The notes under the pieces were generated by a model that was given only the letters and a program-made list of their open reading frames with translations, did no database searches and had not been told where the DNA came from. This document shows, one piece after another, positions 24,181 to 36,415 of a stretch of 64,000 nucleotides of DNA. Position numbers and translations under genes: made by a program. The DNA comes from Apiospora phragmitis (taxonomy: Eukaryota; Ascomycota; Sordariomycetes; Amphisphaeriales; Apiosporaceae). The stretch lies in assembly GCA_038363925.1 (NCBI GenBank), contig JAQQWL010000006.1, positions 4,630,501 through 4,694,500 on the forward strand, given 5' to 3'. Positions within the stretch are counted from its first letter, which is position 1; the number at the start of each line of letters is the position of its first letter.

Positions 24181-27100
24181 GTTAGCAAAAGCTGCAGCAT
24201 ATACTGTGTCGGGTTGGTTGGTTCCTTCGGTAGATCTCAAAATTTCGGAGTGAGTGGTGGAGGGAGGAGTCTCTTCTTTCTCACTACCCCCTGTTTTTTT
24301 GGTGAAGGAGCATGAGCATGATTCTGCAAAAAGCATAGCCGGGGTTCCTGGCGCGGATACTAAAATGTGATTTGATCTCCGAAACACACACAGAGTGAGA
24401 GTGTGGAATGTGGCCTTTTCTTGCATGAGGATATGTATCATTGAAGTCCAGGCGCGGATTGGGGGGATATAACAAGAGGAAAAGAAAAGTTTCTAGATGT
24501 TTTAGCCCTTCTTCTTACCATAGACCAGAGGAACAACATCAATCAAGTTCACATGCATGGGATGAGCAATTCTGCAGACTTGTCTAGGAGAATCGTGGTG
24601 GTTCCTGTCAATGACTCTATCGACTTCCATCCCACACAGCTCGACTGAGAGTTAAGTTGGCTATTCTATATAACTCTCGGATTCGAGGATTCCCTTTCCC
24701 TTCTTCGGTGCCAGGTAGAGAAGTTGGGATCTCCGCCCGCGATGCCTCGCAAACCGTAGGTCAGCCCCTCTCAGGCACTTGGAGACGGAGACAGTGTTGC
24801 TTTGAATTCAACAAGCTGGTTTGGAAGAGACCACCCTCGCAGGTTTAGGGTTCCTGCTCTCACTTGGGAGTCAACCGAGGGAGAGAGAGAACGATTGTCA
24901 GTCGTGGTGTGATAATGAGGGGAAAGCAGAGGGCGGCGCTCAACGAACAGGAATGAGACCATCGATCGTTCTGAGGTCAAGCCTAACGGGGTCGCTAGCA
25001 AATAGGGGTGATATACTATCATCACGGCCGACTTTCACTCTTGATCCATGCTAGCTTATGTAACATCCTGTCTGTTTAAAGGGGCTCAAGCCATCCATGT
25101 ACCGGTATTCAGCACTGTGAAGCTCGATCTTGACCGCCGTGTTCGCCGAACACGTATCTACGCACTGATCTGTCTAGCGTGCAGTATGGTATTCACTTGC
25201 AGTCTTGCACAGCACTTTGGAGAAGGTTGGTTATGGTTCTACCGTATCGTACTGTATGTAGAGCTGATATCCCGGATGTGTTCCCCTGATTGGCAATTTG
25301 GTACAGATCTAGCGTCGAGCTAAGTTAGATGAATGAAAATTACGGTGGACGTTCCCGTAGAACACGCTGCACGCCGTTGTTGGTTTACTCGAACGTTTAT
25401 GCGGAGCGCAAATTCGGGTTCCAAACTATTTCGAACCATGAATATGGGTAGTCTGTATGTTCGGATATGAAAAATAGGCCTCCCGTGCATGATTACACTA
25501 GAGGCGAGTGGTCTAGACCGACCTACCCCGATGATATCGGTCGATGTTTTGCTCTTAACCTGGCTCCTACTTGCACAATTGCAAGGAGACTCGGCAAGTC
25601 GGGGTACAACAAATTCCCTAGCAGTAACTGTGCGCTTACTTACATGTACGCCTTACCCCCTGAAAGTTTGTTAAGTTCATACCCTTGTGTGAAAGCCCTG
25701 GTACAGGTATTTCATGCGTCTGCAGTACCTCTATCGTGCTGAAACGTATAACAGCTATTCGGTGGCGGAATATCTTTTACGGTAGTAATTCCTCTGTTTT
25801 TTTATGTTTCAAATGGACGCTCAATGTACTTCCTAGACAAATATGGCCTGTCGATACTTCGTCTGAAGTCCGAAACGGTCTCCAGTAGTGTAGTGAGCAC
25901 TGAGAGGGCGGTCAACTGCGAAGCTGCTGACTGCTGCCCCTGAGTGGTGAAAATTGAAGCTGCCAGGCGAAGCAAGCCACCATCCCTGATCAGGGGGGGA
26001 GAGGGGGGGGGGTGCAGCCACGATGTCATTTCTCGCCTCCCAAGCTTACGGAAATCTTGGGTGCATCGTTTCATGGCGAATGGCCAGCATAGCCACGCGG
26101 TATCTGCTGCACGAGAGAGGGGTGTGTACTCCGTACTCGATTTCTTGTTTGCTTCCCAAATAAAATGCCCGACGCCATGTCTTGGCTCTCCCACGGACGG
26201 GCTGGCGGGTTCGCGGAGCAATTTGGGCTTCTGGAAAAGTCAATCAGTGACATCAGGGCTAGCCTTGTGCCTTGCGAGGATGGTCGAGTGATGAAGTGGC
26301 CCACGGCTCCCCGTTGCAACGGTTCTGGGTCCCACACTACCCGGCTAGCTCTCCGAGCCGATCACTGCCTTGTTGGGCACGGCGCTGGTGGTGTGCACAT
26401 CTTACGGAGCAGTATGTACAATTAACCTAGGCGTTGGCGCGCGAGCTGAGCTGGGTTGCTGCTGGCATGAATTGCCGGTTATGAGCTCTCGCTTCAGGGA
26501 GCTCGCTTAGATGCAAGGCTTGTTTCTATTTTCTGAGACGGAACAGGTCGAAAATGACTTCTCTATGACGGGAGGCTGAGAAAGTTGTTCGGACATCCAT
26601 TGCTGCACGCATGATGATTACATCAGGGAGTCACTTTTGGGAGATTGGATCAAGCGTCCATGGAACACACTTGATTGCGAGACGCCAGAGCCTAGAAGGT
26701 CTGAAAAAGGGGCCTGTGGGCTTTGCCGGCGCAAATCCAGAAGTGCCGACCGCCTTTTACCATTTCGGCCGATACGTTCCAGAGTTTGCTCCGGTCCAGT
26801 ATTTGGTGACTGTACAAAACCGGTGAAGTCGTACGAGGCTGGAAGAGTGGTGACGTTTGTCCTGCAGTTGTTGGTCAGTTGGCTGCCCGTGATCTCGGGG
26901 GTAAACTTCCAATGGCTACGGACGGTGCGGTTTCACCACCCAGGTGGAGGAAGCACTGAACGTGGAGACTCGGGGCCACGGGCCACGGCTCAGACGGCCT
27001 CGGCCTCTCTCTCGAAATTTAACGATGGTTACTAAACCTGGATTCGCATTGAGAATGGTAGGCTTGGCCGGCTCATCGGTGATCGGTGTCGTGATGTCGT

Positions 27101-29664
27101 CTGCTCACTCGTCGCTTATTATTCTGGTTGAAATAATTGACTCGGGACTAGCAGGTTCATGCTGCTGCTGTTGAAACTACAAGGCCAGTGAAACGGCCAG
27201 GGGGCGTTCCGGTGCCTGGCTCATCAGTTTACTGGCATGCTACGGTAATATGAGATGACATACTGGCGCGCACCCCGTCGGCCAGTCAGAATCGCCCGTC
27301 CACCCATCATCTCGTTACCCATGTTGCCATTATTGGCCTGGACCTTGCAATCGCACGATGAACAGACAAATGCGATCAGCGATCGGTGCTCCCTAAATCC
27401 AGAGCTATGATAGCAGGCTAGAAGCGCATAGGGATATCCCATGAAGTGATAATAACAATGCCCCGTTTCCACCTGCCGGCTAAAGCACTCTAGCACCACA
27501 GGCTACAGCGCGTTTAAACATTCACTATGTACAGTGAACATGCACGTAGACACGCCTCGATGCACGCACGTTCTGTGGCTTGACTTCAACACGGCTTCCT
27601 CGTTGTAGCGAACAAACATAAAAAGAAAACCGGCCGTTCTTGCATGCTTCGATATTGAACTGCAGTGACTGCTACGCTCCTTTCGTCATTCCCTCTCAAT
27701 CCGGTCGCTGCTGAGTTCCCGTTTTGGCCGGTGGGCTCTCTCGGGAGTTTTCCTGTTACGGGCAAAACTTGTGACGATCTTACAATTTCCTTGTTTTCCG
27801 TTCCTGAGCTACGATCCTGTGCACCTTCCAAGCTCCAAGCTCCCCCCCAATGAGGCCGTTTGAACTTTTTTCAGCCACTTGTAAGCATTGCTTGCCTGCC
27901 TTGCTGCCGTTCTTGATGATGATGATCAGCCCCAGAACCCAGAACCGTCTATCCCTCGATGCTGGCTGATTTGACGTGGAGCGTGGGTTTCGTGCGGGTC
28001 TTTTTCGAAGAAGCCGTGGCCCGTCAGCGTTAGCTCTCAACCGAGCGTCCCGGCAGAGAGAGCCCAGCGTCGCACATCTGCCGACAGCCAAGCGGTTGCA
28101 CCTTAACGCATGTTTCCTGTTACCTCCTTACAGCCAAGGCACGGAATCGCTTCACAGAACCCCAGATGATATCGCTAACTGCTCTCTTCCGATAACTATC
28201 GCTATAAGACGCCAAGGCTCGTGCTACGTCAGGAGCACTGTACCTGAGACTCTGGGTATAGTCGAGCCGCAACTAGGCCTATAAGCCAACCCAGTGTGGT
28301 TCGTGACCGTTAAGATATGGAAGAAGTTCCTACATACTACATACATACGACTACTTTACATACGCTAGTAATAACAGCAAAGTGTGGCGAACAATCCCAC
28401 AGCAGCGTCCTTGCAGGCCTTGTTACCCGGAAAGTGAAGCCACTCTCTGACTCTGATTCTGGCGGTATCCAGGTATATTCCTGATTAAGATTTTACTATC
28501 TTTAAACACGAGGGAACCCACAGGGGCTCTCTGCACTCACTTTGCCATGTCGATCAGTTAAAAAATCGCAGTGAATCAGCATAGAAGCCTCGGCTCTTCG
28601 ATGCTGGCTCGTCCAGCCTGCACCTGGCTTCGCTGGCATCCAATCCATGCAGGTCGAGGTTGATGCAAGAAGGATGTCCACCAACCCTTGCCCCTGCAGT
28701 CGCAAATCACTGCCCACTGTGGGGTTAACCACACTTGTAAGATGCTATAGTATCCCCACCTGGTACTATAGCAGGGGACCTGATTTGCTCGTCGAGCAGC
28801 AAATTTGCCCTCTTGCCGTCATGACCGAACCACGAACCTGTGCAAACTGCTTGCTGTCGTCAGTGTCGAGCCCCCTGCATGATTCACACCTTTGCCTTCA
28901 CCTCTAGTCGCTGAAGAGCCTAGTTTGCTATGAACTAACGGCTGAGGGCGTTTAACTGTTGTGTGCATACACGAAAGATACGTAGAGGCATGTGCTGACA
29001 CTGGCCTATGGGATGGTATGGTTCAGTACATACTGTAAGTGAAGCGTAGCAATCCGAGCATACTTACATACATACTCAGCTCCACAGCCCACTGCGGATC
29101 GATCTGTGATCTCATTCACTCGAGCCAGCAATGCCCTGTCGCAACGCCCACCCCTGACCCCTATAGCAGACAGTGCGCTCCTATATGCGATCGGCAAGAC
29201 GACTTACCTGTTACGTCGTTGGGAAAACACGCCCTTACCAGATGCTCCATCCACGCAGGATGGATACTCGAGTTCATCTCACCTCCCCGTACCTTTTCGG
29301 AACTCGGTTTTGTTGAGAGCTGGGATCCTCGCCTGGACCGAAAGACTCCACCAAGCATGGGGTTGAACGGGAAGGCCTGGCGCGATCGTCGTCATCGCCA
29401 GCATGGTTGCTCCTGTTGCTACCCAGCAAGCGGTTCGATATTCTCCATCATCATCGAGAGAGACCAGGCGGCCCAACTGGTTTCTGTGAGGACGACGGAT
29501 GTATAAAGGTCTCGCAGCTTCCCCTGTCTCGAACTCCTCATTCTACCCTCTCCGTCCTCACCAACAAGCCTCTCACTCTCACACAACCTTCAAGCCCAGA
29601 ACAACCATCAACCTTCGCTTTTTTATCCATTCACTTGAATAAACCAACCAAACCAACCGCTAAA
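24181..29664. other. Gene-free 5.5-kb stretch
   Basis: Short open frames only (the longest about 155 codons, overlapping the hydrophobin leader), no domain and no plausible exon chain. It contains a G-rich run at 25997-26011, a copy of GTACTCCGTA at 26126-26135, and the hydrophobin promoter at its right end. Such long upstream spaces are common before hydrophobin genes, which are tightly regulated in development, but no specific site is identified. Confidence 0.5.
29502..29508 (+). promoter_or_regulatory. TATA box of the hydrophobin gene
   Basis: TATAAAG lies about 160 bp upstream of the hydrophobin start codon. It is followed by a strongly C/T-rich leader (CTTCCCCTGTCTCG, CTACCCTCTCCGTCCTC) and a CAAC/CAAA-rich stretch just before ATG, typical of highly expressed ascomycete genes. 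Confidence 0.7.
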
Positions 29665-29967
29665 ATGCAGTTCTTCACCGTCGCCGCCACCCTCTTCTCC
29701 GCCGTCGCCCTCGCGGCCCCCGGTGTCCAGGTCGCCCGCCAGGCCAACTACACCCCCTGCTCCGGCCTCTACGGCACCTCACAGTGCTGCGCCACCGACG
29801 TCCTCGGCGTCGCTGACCTCGACTGCGCCAACCCCTCCGAGGTGCCCACCTCGGCCGACAACTTCAGCGAGGTCTGCTCCGCCATCGGCCAGCGCGCCCG
29901 CTGCTGCGTCCTGCCCATCCTTGAGCAGGGTGTCCTGTGCAACACCCCCTCCGGTGTCCAGGACTAA
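29665..29967 (+). CDS. Class II hydrophobin
   Basis: 100 residues, no intron. Hydrophobins are secreted amphipathic proteins that coat aerial hyphae and spores. Residues 1-18 form a signal peptide (MQFFTVAATLFSAVALAA). Eight cysteines stand at 32, 41, 42, 54, 71, 80, 81 and 92, giving the C..CC..C..C..CC..C order with class II spacing between the later cysteines. The first gap (8 residues) is one shorter than the common 9-10. The motifs CCATDVLGVADLDC and CSAIGQRARCCVLP match the class II core. Many class II genes carry introns in this region, so the intronless form is mildly unusual. The context around ATG (CGCTAAAATGC) and the TATA box support the start. Confidence 0.95.
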   Translation: MQFFTVAATLFSAVALAAPGVQVARQANYTPCSGLYGTSQCCATDVLGVADLDCANPSEVPTSADNFSEVCSAIGQRARCCVLPILEQGVLCNTPSGVQD

Positions 29968-30682
29968 GCGGTTCCTTTACCCCCTTAATGTATAGAGCAA
30001 GAACAGAGCCGAAGGTATGTTTTGAACCCCCTACTAGTATACATACCAACAACATCGAACAGGGATGGCTGACCATGGTTTACTCCGCAGGTTGAAATAA
30101 TAACAACATAATAATATGTTCTTACGACTTGACTAGAAGGTTCTGAGGTCCTTGTGGTTGTGAGATATATTTGGTTTGGATTTGTACATACCCGGGTTGG
30201 ATGATTTTGGGAATTTGGGGCTTATGATGAGACAACTGGATTTCCGATATCTAGAAGACGTATGCATGTCTCCTCGCCGGTAGACTTTTTCTGTTTATCT
30301 GTACAAGAGCAACAATTGAAATTCATATACCGATTTGATAACATTCTTACTTCATTATATATTCTATGTGGTGAACTGTTGTGTTTTATGGCGGTGGCTT
30401 GGCTTTGTCTTGGGTCATGAGCCATCAGCGGTTGTTCCCGTGGCGGGCTGACGTTGTAAGTGGCGCTTCCGAATCTCGGATGCACAGCTTCAAGGTTTCT
30501 CGGATGTCATGGGTACCTCTTTGGCTGGTGAAATATGCCTCTTCCGTCCGCGCAAAATAAGCACTGTCGGATCTCTCTATTTTAAACGTACGATTTGTGA
30601 CTGACTTGTCCTTCCGGTTCTCCATTCTTCGGCGCGGTCCCTGTGTAAGTTCGGCTACGGAGTCTTGATACGATCTTGTGTA
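29968..30682. other. Intergenic, hydrophobin to Zn2Cys6 factor
   Basis: No supported gene. Contains the hydrophobin 3' UTR (AATAATAACAACATAATAATA near 30095) and the promoter of the transcription factor. Confidence 0.5.
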
Positions 30683-33557
30683 ATGCCGCATTCATCCCCA
30701 AGCGACGAGACTCGGCCAATCCGCGCTCGGATCCAGAACGCTTGTGATAGGTTCGTTCCCACCCCTCTTAATAACAACCACTACTTCCGTCTCCGACTGA
30801 GAATACACTGATGAATACTGCTACTAATAACTGAATTCATTTCTTCCAAATTGCAGCTGCAAAAGCCGCAAGGTCAAATGCGATGGCAAGTCGCCTTGTA
30901 GCTACTGCATCCGCCGCCGACGTTCCGAGTTATGCCACTATTCCCCTCAACGGAAGCGGGTGCCGCAGCATGCGCGGTCACCCTTCATTCCGACATCCGC
31001 GTCTTCCTCATCCGCTCTGCATCAGCCACAGCACCAACAACACGACAATAATGGCCACCACCACACTAACCACGAGGGCGTGACAACGCCTAATAACAAC
31101 TTGACGCCGCGTCGTACGGCGTCGTTATCACATCAGCAGCATGTGGTTGATCATCACATGCACACTTCCCCCGCCATCGCTCCAGCCGCCGCCGCCGCAG
31201 CGCCACCCCAACAGCAGCAGCCACCGCCCTTAGTAGCGACATCAGCCGCAGCCGGTGGTGGTGATGGCGGTATCAGCGCCTTCGCCGTGGCCGCTGCGCA
31301 CGACGACGAGACCGAGGTCCCGCGCGAGGCGCGCCTGCTGTGCGACGCCCAGGGCAAGCTCATTTTCATTGGCGATTGCGCGCCCTGTCCTTCTTCCAGA
31401 GCGTGCGGCAGCTCGTGACCAGCCGCGTCGACGAGCACGCGTTCGCGCCCCAGAGCAGCCAGTACTCGGTGCTCGAGAACAGCGCCCCGTCGTCGTCGGC
31501 GGCTTTCGCGGGTACGCAGCACGGCGGCGGCGGCAGCCTGGGAGGCCCCGAGATACCGCTGGACTCGATCGCCGAGGCTGTGGCTGTCTACCTCGCCGTC
31601 ACTGCGGGCCTGGTGGATCTGTTCGAGGACGCGCGCCTGCGCGACGACATCACTCTCTGGGCCAGTGGCAGCAGCCCGTCCACAGATAGGGCCGGAGGAG
31701 CCGCGGCGGCAGCCTCGGACGTGGCGACGAGCATCGTCAACTACCTGGTCCTGGCCATCGGGTACCAGAAGGACCGCGAGCCGCTGGCGCAGGCCTGCTT
31801 CGAGTACGCGCGGGACCGGGCCTTTGCCCACCTGAGCGGCGAGCTGAGCATCCGCACCGTGCACGCCTTCCTGCTGGTGACGCTGTTCATGCTGGGCGCC
31901 TGCCAGATCAACGGCGCGTTCCTCTTCTTCGGCCTCGCCGTGCGCGCCGCCTACGCCGTCGGCATCCACCGCACCGAGGTCAACGCCCGCTTCGGGCCCG
32001 AGGGCCACGTCCAGCGCGACCGCCTCTGGCGCAGCCTGCGGGTCGTCGACCTGTTCCTGAGCACGTCCATGGGCCGCCCGCCGGCGACCTCGGACGTCGA
32101 CTGCACGGTGCCGTACCGGGTGCTCGCGGCCGAAGGCAGTCAGGAAGAGTCGTTTGACATTTCGAGTTCTTCGGTCCAGATCTTTCTGATCCTCGAGTGC
32201 GTCGTGCTCGAGGTCTACTCGCGCCGCAAGATCACGCTCCAGCTGACCGAGGGCATCTCACGGCAGCTCCGGGACTGGTCCGGCCGCTGGCTGCGGCCGT
32301 TGAAGGACGTGCTTACGGCCACTACCACCACCCCACCACCACTACAGAAACGGATGATGGCGGTGGTGGCGGTGGAGGTGGTCAAAGGCAAGAAGGACAT
32401 TCTGCTAAGCAGCAACAGCAGCTTATCGGTACATGTCAGGTGCTCTCGTCGTATTACTACGCCGTCATGCTGGTCTCGCGCCCCTTCCTCATGTACGAGG
32501 TACGCAGGAGGCTGTCGGAAGGGCCCGTCCACGGAGCCGGTGGTAGTGGCAATAATAAGAACGACATCTTCTCGGGCAAGTCGCGTCTCGCGGATGCCTG
32601 TATCGATGCCGCGAGCATGTTGGTGGATGTGGTGTCTTCTCTTATTGATAGGGGCGTCATGTCTGGGAAACAGCCATTGATAGTGTAGGTTTTTTCCTTC
32701 GCATTTATCTACTATGTTTACCTTTTTCTTTTCTTTTCTTTCTTCATTACGGACTAGTAATGAGAGCGAACAACACTTGCTTACAAACTTTTCTTGTCTT
32801 ATCATCAGATCCTGGCTGTTCGCCTCCTCGTTGGCACTGGGCGTCGGCCTGCTGGGCAGCTTCGGCCGGATCCTGGAGCGGTACACCCAAAAGTCCATCG
32901 CGGCCCTCGAGCACTTCGCCCAGAGCGACGCCCACGCCATGCAGTACAGCTTGATCGCCAAGAGCCTCCTGGCGACGGCGCTGGGCGCGCTGGAGAAGCG
33001 GGAGCTGGCCGAGCGGCTGCAGCGGGCGGAGAGCAGCAGCCAGCTGTTTGGGCTGATGCCGCCCGTCGAAAGGGGTAGTGGTCGTAGTGACAGCGCCGCT
33101 TTCCGGTTGTCGTCGGAAATGAGACTGGACGGCGGTGGCGGCGGCGGCGGCGGCCATTCATCAGCCTCTGCCGCCTTTGCGAATAACGGGGCGGGGGTAG
33201 GAGGGGAGCGCTTGACGATGGCGGCCTTGGTGGGGGAGGAGGGGGATCTGGGCACAATATCCAGCACCGCGAGTCGTTTGCGCGATCGGAGATTCTTGGG
33301 GGACACCACCACCACCATCCTCACCACAATCCTCACCAGAACCACCACGCCGCCGCCGCCGCCGCCGCCGCGTCCTCGCCCGGCCGCTTCGTGGATTTGG
33401 ACCCGGCCTTCCTGTCGCTCTCGGGCGGTTCCCTGCCCGAGACGCTCGACCTCTCCTTTCTGAACAGCACCTTCAGCGGCGATGAGGGATCGGGCGCGCT
33501 GAACCTCTTCCCCTCCTGGAGACGAGCGGGCACATTGACTTGGCGCATTACTTTTGA
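30683..33557 (+). CDS. Zn2Cys6 transcription factor with fungal-specific domain, frame broken in this sequence
   Basis: Nuclear DNA-binding regulator. Exon 1 (30683-30750) and exon 2 (from 30857) join inside the zinc cluster: CDSCKSRKVKCDGKSPCSYC with the sixth Cys eight residues on. A His/Gln/Pro/Ala-rich linker follows. The middle region has VPREARLLCDAQGKLIFIGD and SFFQSVRQLVTSRVD. The Fungal_trans core has FLLVTLFMLGACQINGAFLF, GLAVRAAYAVGIHR and DRLWRSLRVVDLFLS. A further intron is 32685-32808. The C-terminal part has GRFVDLDPAFLSLSGGSLPE and LDLSFLNSTFSGDEGSGALN. The frame changes at four places without introns: near 31384 (C run), 32332 (C run in an ACC repeat), 33300 (G run) and 33511 (C run). 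With these allowed, the gene ends at 33557. The first two lie in clearly conserved sequence; the last two are inferred from composition. Target genes are unknown. Confidence 0.85.
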
Positions 33558-33751
33558 CCGCCTTGAATGCTAACTAACTACTTATATGCTAATGTAGTGG
33601 GCGATAAAAAAAGCTTAAGGAGATAGGTGTGTGGATTTGGATGATTTGTGTTTACTTGTAGCGTGCGTGCGTGCGATCTTCTACAGCTATTTACCTACTT
33701 TGAGAGACGCATTGTGCGAGTATATGTATTCCCAAAACGTCTGATTCTTTC

Positions 33752-33820
33752 ACATACGACCATATCCTGCTGAATACTAGGGATCCCGCCCGCTCTCCCA
33801 TATATAAGCAGTAGAGAGCC
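33752..33820 (+). pseudogene. Truncated 5S rRNA-like copy
   Basis: The sequence starts ACATACGACCATA, the usual fungal 5S 5' end, and continues with GGGATCCCGCCCGCTCTCCC and a later ATAAGCAGTAGAGAG, matching the first half of 5S rRNA with substitutions. After 33820 the match stops, and the 3' half (the GGTGGGTGACC region) is missing. Dispersed 5S genes and pseudogenes are normal in filamentous ascomycetes. Recognition is from memory of the 5S consensus. Confidence 0.7.
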
Positions 33821-34269
33821 TTCTCTACATTTAGACGGTCACAGTTTTAGCGAATGGCGGAAGTGGCTTACATAAACCTACATCATTAGCGCCCCGTCGC
33901 AAGACGCGAACGCGTTAAAGCCAATCGAACAAATCCAAACCCTGGAAGCATACACATATATCTGCCCACATACTCACTAGAAAGACTACGAGTTCGATTG
34001 AATTTCAATTCGCCCCGATGCAAATATGGCGCTCCACACAGGACACACCGACGATATGCATCGGTCACTCCGTGACATTGCTCGTACTGCGACAATGAGG
34101 GGTTCTACACTCATACGAGAGCTTGTAGAGATCCAGAGGCATCAGGTGACAGAGGAGAAGTCTACTGAGTTCGTCGAGGAACTTGAGTGCCTCTACATCC
34201 CAGGGCGCGGGCCTGGATACACCAGCGGCACACAACAAAAGCGTATCAGTAGGGTCTCAGCCCCCGTGG

Positions 34270-34600
34270 ACTTACACCGACTACTCGTTCGCGATTGTCC
34301 AGTCGGCGTCCTTCTCAATCAGCAGCTTGGAGACCTATTCGTGGCCTCGTAAAGAGGCCAAATGTTATGACTTCCGTCCGTCGTCAGCTGTGGCCTTAGT
34401 ATCCGCGCCCTTCTCTACCAGCAGATAGGCCACCTCTTCATAGCCTTCAGTAGAGGCCAGGGGCAGAGATGTTTGTCCGGTATTGCCCTTCACATCGACA
34501 CTTTGATTATCCTCTATCTTATGCACCACCCATTGGAATTCACCGTATGGTACATGGTGTGGGGTACGGGAATTCCCTTGGTGAAATCAATGATTACCAT
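34270..34600 (-). pseudogene. Ankyrin-repeat gene remnant with in-frame stops
   Basis: The minus strand reads two ankyrin repeats: TGQTSLPLASTEGYEEVAYL with LLVEKGADTKATADDG, then HLASLRGHE and VSKLLIEKDADWTIANE. Stops interrupt the second repeat (before HLAS, after RGHE and after IANE), so no full protein can be made. It extends upstream as EFQWVVHKIEDNQSVDVKG. Fungal ankyrin arrays often form the C-terminus of large NLR-like or patatin-containing proteins, and a decayed patatin gene on the same strand lies 10 kb away, but a link is only a possibility. Confidence 0.8.
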
Positions 34601-34678
34601 TAGCTGTTTCATACTGGAAACACTGAGTATTATATTGGTCTGGTTCTGCTGAAATGGTAGGTCTCCGCCTGGCAGGCA

Positions 34679-36415
34679 TCAGAGCTTTGCACCGCCTTCT
34701 GTGTCCGATTCTTCTCCATCATTTTCTTCTGCCTTAGATACTTGATCCGAGAACGAATCAGTATCAGACACGTCCATATCGGCTACACTCGCCTCGCTCC
34801 TCACGTCCGAGGACGAGTCAGCCCTCTTCAAGAGCCCTGATTCGTCCGTATTGCTTTCAGAGCTGTCTAAATCCGACAGGTCCCTGTCTTCTGCATCGGT
34901 AATTAGAAAACCGAGGTAGGCCACGGAGGAGAGATAGTTTGGTAAACTTGCCAATACTAAGACGTTCAAAATGACCCTGCAGCTTGTCCGGCGCGTCCTG
35001 AGCCAGCCTTCGCGTGAAGGCGGATGTGGAGTCGTTCTGCCACGCGGGCGGCGGCCCCTTGCGTCTGATCTGCTCGATCGCCTCATTGCGAATGGCAACC
35101 AACATCTTGGTAAGGACTATGCGCTGCTCCATGAACTTGGGGTCCTTGGCCTCGCCGGCAAGGTATGGCGGTCCCCAATTGGGCCATATCTTCAGGTGCG
35201 AGCGCGGATCCGCCGGCTCAGCTGAGTGAGCCTTGAAGTAGAGCAGGCAGCAGAGGCAGGCGGGCTTACTGCACCCAATGTACCGGTCACCGGCGAGGAA
35301 TCGCAGCTCCGCCATGTGGAACTGCTCCAGGACCTGGATCTCAGCGTGGACGCGGGGTTGCAGGTTCGGGCTTGGCGTACTCTTCCCGCATGTTCTTGAT
35401 GATTTGGAGGCTCTGGTCCATCGACGCCACGGCTGTCGAATATTCCTTAAACTTGGAGCCTTTCAGTCCCATTCGCATTAGGATGCCTGGTAGCGTCAGC
35501 AGTGCGTCGGCTTGCGGCGCTGGGGTGCTAGGTATTGGAAGGAGGCATATGACATGGAATCCGTCTTCAGAGAATAAAAAACTGAAGTTATGTGCGTCGT
35601 TGACAACTTGCTGAACTGCGCGGACGTGGTTGGCTAGGCGTCCGAGTCGATGTCGCAGTTTTCTGTACAACTCTAGATGAGGTTGATAAATAGGAGAACC
35701 GTCGTCAAGATTGAATCTACGCTCCAGCCCCTTCATGTCATTTGAATCTCTCTCCTGATACACGAGAAAGCAGAGTTCTTCGCAATCTAGACCTCGGAAT
35801 CGGGATAGCCACTGGAACAGCACAGTATCTGTAACATTCAGAAGGAGTCCCGCTAGGCTTTTATGCAATGAACGTACCATCATATGAAGTCGAAGACTTC
35901 AGTTTCCTTTTGCACTCGTCAATAGACTTGTATAGCCGTACCTTTTCCGCCCACACCCTTTTAATGGAAAACTGGATGCACTTGAGGATGAGCGCTTCAA
36001 CTCTGGTCTGCTTCTCATCTTCGGGACAGGAGATGATTCTGCGAATGTCTTCCAATACTGCTACAAGGGCATTTCTCATCTCTGGTAACACTCTACTGCC
36101 GTTAGCTGCAAGCCAGAACTTGTAGCATTCTGGCCTATCCTCAACTGCCACGGCACAGGTAGTCTCCCCTCCTTTTCGAAGATCACAGAGATAAGCTAGA
36201 TTGTCTAGCAGTCGCCGACGTGATAGGCCAGCGCCGTCCATGTCACTCGAGACAGCAGTGTGTTTCCTTCGGGTCTGCCCGAGAGCCTTGAGCAGGAACA
36301 ATGGCTCATAGAACCGACCATTGAGTTTGTTGTACGGGCCTGATCGACGAGAAGGGACAGAGCTCCCGCTCGGGAGGTCCGATGATGAAGTTGTGACTAC
36401 TGCCAACGAAGACAT
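34679..36415 (-). CDS. OTT_1508-like deaminase family protein, frame broken in this sequence
   Basis: Predicted member of the fungal OTT_1508-like branch of the nucleic-acid/nucleotide deaminase fold; its substrate is unknown. Exons are 36415-35878, 35828-34952 and 34890-34679. The first intron is 49 nt (GTACGT..TTACAG). The second most simply uses a GC donor (GCAAGT..GATGCAG). The catalytic signature is present: VHAEIQVLEQF (zinc-ligand His and proton-shuttling Glu at 35348-35340) and, about 30 residues on, IGCSKPACLCCLLYF (Cys ligands). The N-terminal helical region has FYEPLFLLKALGQTRRKHTA and VEALILKCIQFSIKRVW. The C-terminal tail is Ser/Asp/Glu-rich. The frame breaks once, where GGG at 35385-35387 (minus-strand CGGGAAG) seems to carry one base too many just before the HAE motif. 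Whether the locus is active is uncertain because neighbours on both sides are pseudogenes. Confidence 0.75.

Noticed and set aside
22918..24441. 507-codon minus-strand frame
   Set aside because: Antisense of Nat1 exons 2 and 3, running across its intron; no recognisable motif.
26637..27035. 132-residue frame with CETPEPRRSEKGACGLCRRK resembling a zinc cluster
   Set aside because: Cys spacing does not fit Zn2Cys6 and the rest is not protein-like; no exon neighbours.
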